Positions 22,342 to 23,753 of a stretch of DNA of 23,753 nucleotides are shown here, one piece after another; positions within the stretch are counted from its first letter, which is position 1, and every line of letters begins with the position of its first letter. Origin of the DNA: Candidatus Nitrosopumilus sp. (GTDB taxonomy: Archaea; Thermoproteota; Nitrososphaeria; Nitrososphaerales; Nitrosopumilaceae). The translations under genes were made by a program, and so were the position numbers. The stretch is taken from assembly GCA_029864805.1 (NCBI GenBank), contig JAOTSS010000027.1:1-23753 (forward strand), in the 5' to 3' direction. The notes under the pieces were generated by a model that worked only from the letters and a program-made list of their open reading frames with translations, searched no databases and had not been told where the DNA came from.

Positions 22342-23753
22342 ATGAAAATGAGTGATAAGGATTTGGAATTAGATCTGGATGTTGACTTAGATGATGATGA
22401 CGATGATTTAGATTTAGAATCTGACATGGATTCTGATTCATCACCAAAGAGAAGTGGGATTTTACAATCTACATCAAAACGTGTAAGAATGATCTTCTCT
22501 GTTATGGCAAGTCCAAACAGAATTGATATTCTTAGAATCTTAAATTCTAAAGGTCCTTTGACCTATTCTGAACTAAAATCTCTGGCAGGTTTCAAGTCAA
22601 AAAAGGAAAGTGGAAAATTTGCATACCACTTGAGAAAATTACTCAGACAATCACTTGTTGCACTAAACAAATCTGAAAGACGATACACAATTACAAATCT
22701 TGGAAAACTAGTTTTGAGTTTGGCAAGACAAATTGAAGAGAGATCAATTATTGAAAGTGGAAAAATGTATGTTAGAACATCTCATCAATCGATTGAGGAA
22801 TTTAATTCACACAAAATTATTCAATCATTAGTTCGTGAAGGAAGTCTCCCATTGGAGCTTGCGCAAAAAATTACTGAAGAGGTTGAAAATAGAATTTACA
22901 AATATCAGACTACATATCTTACTGGTTCACTTATCAGAGAAATGGTGAATTCTGTTCTTCTTGAGCATGGTCATGAGGAATATAGGAACAAACTTGCACG
23001 TCTAGGCATGCCTGTTTATGACGTTCAGGAGATGATCTCTAATTTAGATAACGTCGATAATGGTGCTGAAGGTCTTCTCTTTAACACAGGACAAAAAGTG
23101 TTTGCTGAACACCTACTTACAAACATCCTGCCAAAAGATGTGGCAGATTCTCATCTATCTGGAGACTTGCATATTACTAATCCTGGAATTTGGTCCATGA
23201 TTCCTGATACCATATTTGTAAATGTTAAAGAATTAATCGAAGACGGAATAAATCTTGGCGGAAAATATCTTGACGTATCAAGAATCCCTGCATCAAAACA
23301 ACTTGATGATATTACAAGTTCATTATCTATTGTTATTGCCCTTCTTTCAAAAGAAGCTTCACAAGAGGTTGTAATTGATGGCCTGGTACAATTATTTACA
23401 AAGCATTCAAAGTCTCTTACAGAACTTGAACAAAAACTCACAGATGCATTTGCAACTGCGTCTACAACTGCAAAATACAATAAAACAAGTACAAAGGTAT
23501 CGATTAGATTACAATTAGGAAGTGATACAAAAATAATTGATTCAATTATTAAAGCATACAAAAATTACACAAAAATTACACCCATTCCAAAAATTGGTCT
23601 GATAATAGATATTGATAAAGGAAAAATTACTGACGTTTCAGAATCAATAGCTGAAATAATTTTCATTGGTGGACATGTAATGTTTGCTAAGGGCCAAACT
23701 TCTAGTTCTGGTGTTACAAATGGTTCTACAAAGATCACAACTCCACTTTCAAT
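22342..23753 (+). CDS. ArsR-like HTH fused to ATP-cone and NrdD-like domain, 3' end missing
   Basis: At least 470 residues; no stop before the window end. Segments: a very acidic N terminus (residues 7-35, mostly Asp/Leu/Ser); an ArsR-like winged helix about 45-125 (MASPNRIDILRIL...KKESGKFAYHLRKL...YTITNLGKLV); an ATP-cone about 142-228 (MYVRTSHQSIEEFNSHKIIQ...TGSLIREMVNSVLLEHG); then a stretch from about 250 resembling the start of class III anaerobic ribonucleotide reductase (FAEHLLTNILPKDVADSHLSGDLHI, compare the GDIHIHD motif of NrdD). The visible part has no Cys at all, so the early catalytic Cys of NrdD is missing. I infer a regulator that senses ATP/dATP through the cone. ATG start with TATA-like TTATTTA at 22312-22318, about 27 nt upstream. 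Confidence 0.8.
   Translation, partial: MKMSDKDLELDLDVDLDDDDDDLDLESDMDSDSSPKRSGILQSTSKRVRMIFSVMASPNRIDILRILNSKGPLTYSELKSLAGFKSKKESGKFAYHLRKLLRQSLVALNKSERRYTITNLGKLVLSLARQIEERSIIESGKMYVRTSHQSIEEFNSHKIIQSLVREGSLPLELAQKITEEVENRIYKYQTTYLTGSLIREMVNSVLLEHGHEEYRNKLARLGMPVYDVQEMISNLDNVDNGAEGLLFNTGQKVFAEHLLTNILPKDVADSHLSGDLHITNPGIWSMIPDTIFVNVKELIEDGINLGGKYLDVSRIPASKQLDDITSSLSIVIALLSKEASQEVVIDGLVQLFTKHSKSLTELEQKLTDAFATASTTAKYNKTSTKVSIRLQLGSDTKIIDSIIKAYKNYTKITPIPKIGLIIDIDKGKITDVSESIAEIIFIGGHVMFAKGQTSSSGVTNGSTKITTPLS

Noticed and set aside
23151..23561. Minus-strand frame inside the HTH/ATP-cone gene
   Set aside because: Antisense shadow; the plus strand reads through with recognisable domains.
1..23753. 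CRISPR arrays, insertion sequences or phage genes
   Set aside because: No regularly spaced repeats, transposase motifs or phage-type genes are visible; base composition looks even throughout.

Overview
The window is AT-rich, tightly packed archaeal DNA. The evidence points to an ammonia-oxidising Nitrososphaerota (Thaumarchaeota) of the Nitrosopumilus type: PEFG-type C-terminal sorting signals, a CFI-box protein, a plastocyanin-like type-1 copper protein, a CopC/CopD copper protein, and a thiolase next to a DUF35 protein. Many genes start with ATG or TTG about 25-30 nt downstream of a TATA box with no Shine-Dalgarno, as expected for leaderless archaeal transcripts. No rRNA, tRNA, CRISPR array or insertion sequence was found by eye.

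Layout. 1-498: 3' end of a secreted PEFG protein. 495-3412: a NikR-like ribbon-helix-helix metalloregulator, divergent from a zinc/manganese-type ABC importer (binding protein, ATPase, permease), with a 23-bp perfect inverted repeat between them. 3402-8677: copper and cell-surface block, with a 927-residue CopC-CopD-beta-propeller fusion, a divergent exported protein, a cupredoxin and a CFI-box protein. 8791-14467: two paralogous large exported proteins, a 68-residue protein, a His-rich membrane protein overlapping a double winged-helix regulator, and a third exported protein. The three large exported proteins all end in a tandem pair of a Trp-rich repeat of about 36 residues. 14527-16768: a CHRD-domain protein and a two-gene operon of exported proteins of unknown function. 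16979-18535: rhomboid protease, a 58-residue 4-oxalocrotonate tautomerase-like protein, and a small conserved-looking protein. 18536-19115: about 580 nt without a gene, holding palindromes and a GC-richer patch. 19116-22186: nitrilase-family amidohydrolase, topoisomerase-type zinc-finger protein, thiolase plus DUF35 pair, and a 53-residue zinc-ribbon protein. 22342-end: an ArsR-like HTH fused to an ATP-cone and an NrdD-like domain, cut by the window end.

How it may fit together. Most of the first 17 kb encodes the outer face of the cell: metal uptake, copper handling and secreted beta-sandwich proteins. Several exported proteins are predicted to start with His after signal cleavage. The best candidate for an undescribed system is a 25-bp imperfect inverted repeat (consensus half TTGGTACATT, 5-nt centre usually starting CG, half AATGTACCAA). 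It lies 4-10 nt upstream of the TATA box at five intergenic promoter regions, at 6222, 12296, 14468, 15391 and 19053. One of these drives the operon encoding the double winged-helix protein, which is therefore a candidate regulator. The second candidate is the HTH-ATP-cone-NrdD fusion, which looks like a nucleotide-sensing regulator built from a dead ribonucleotide reductase.
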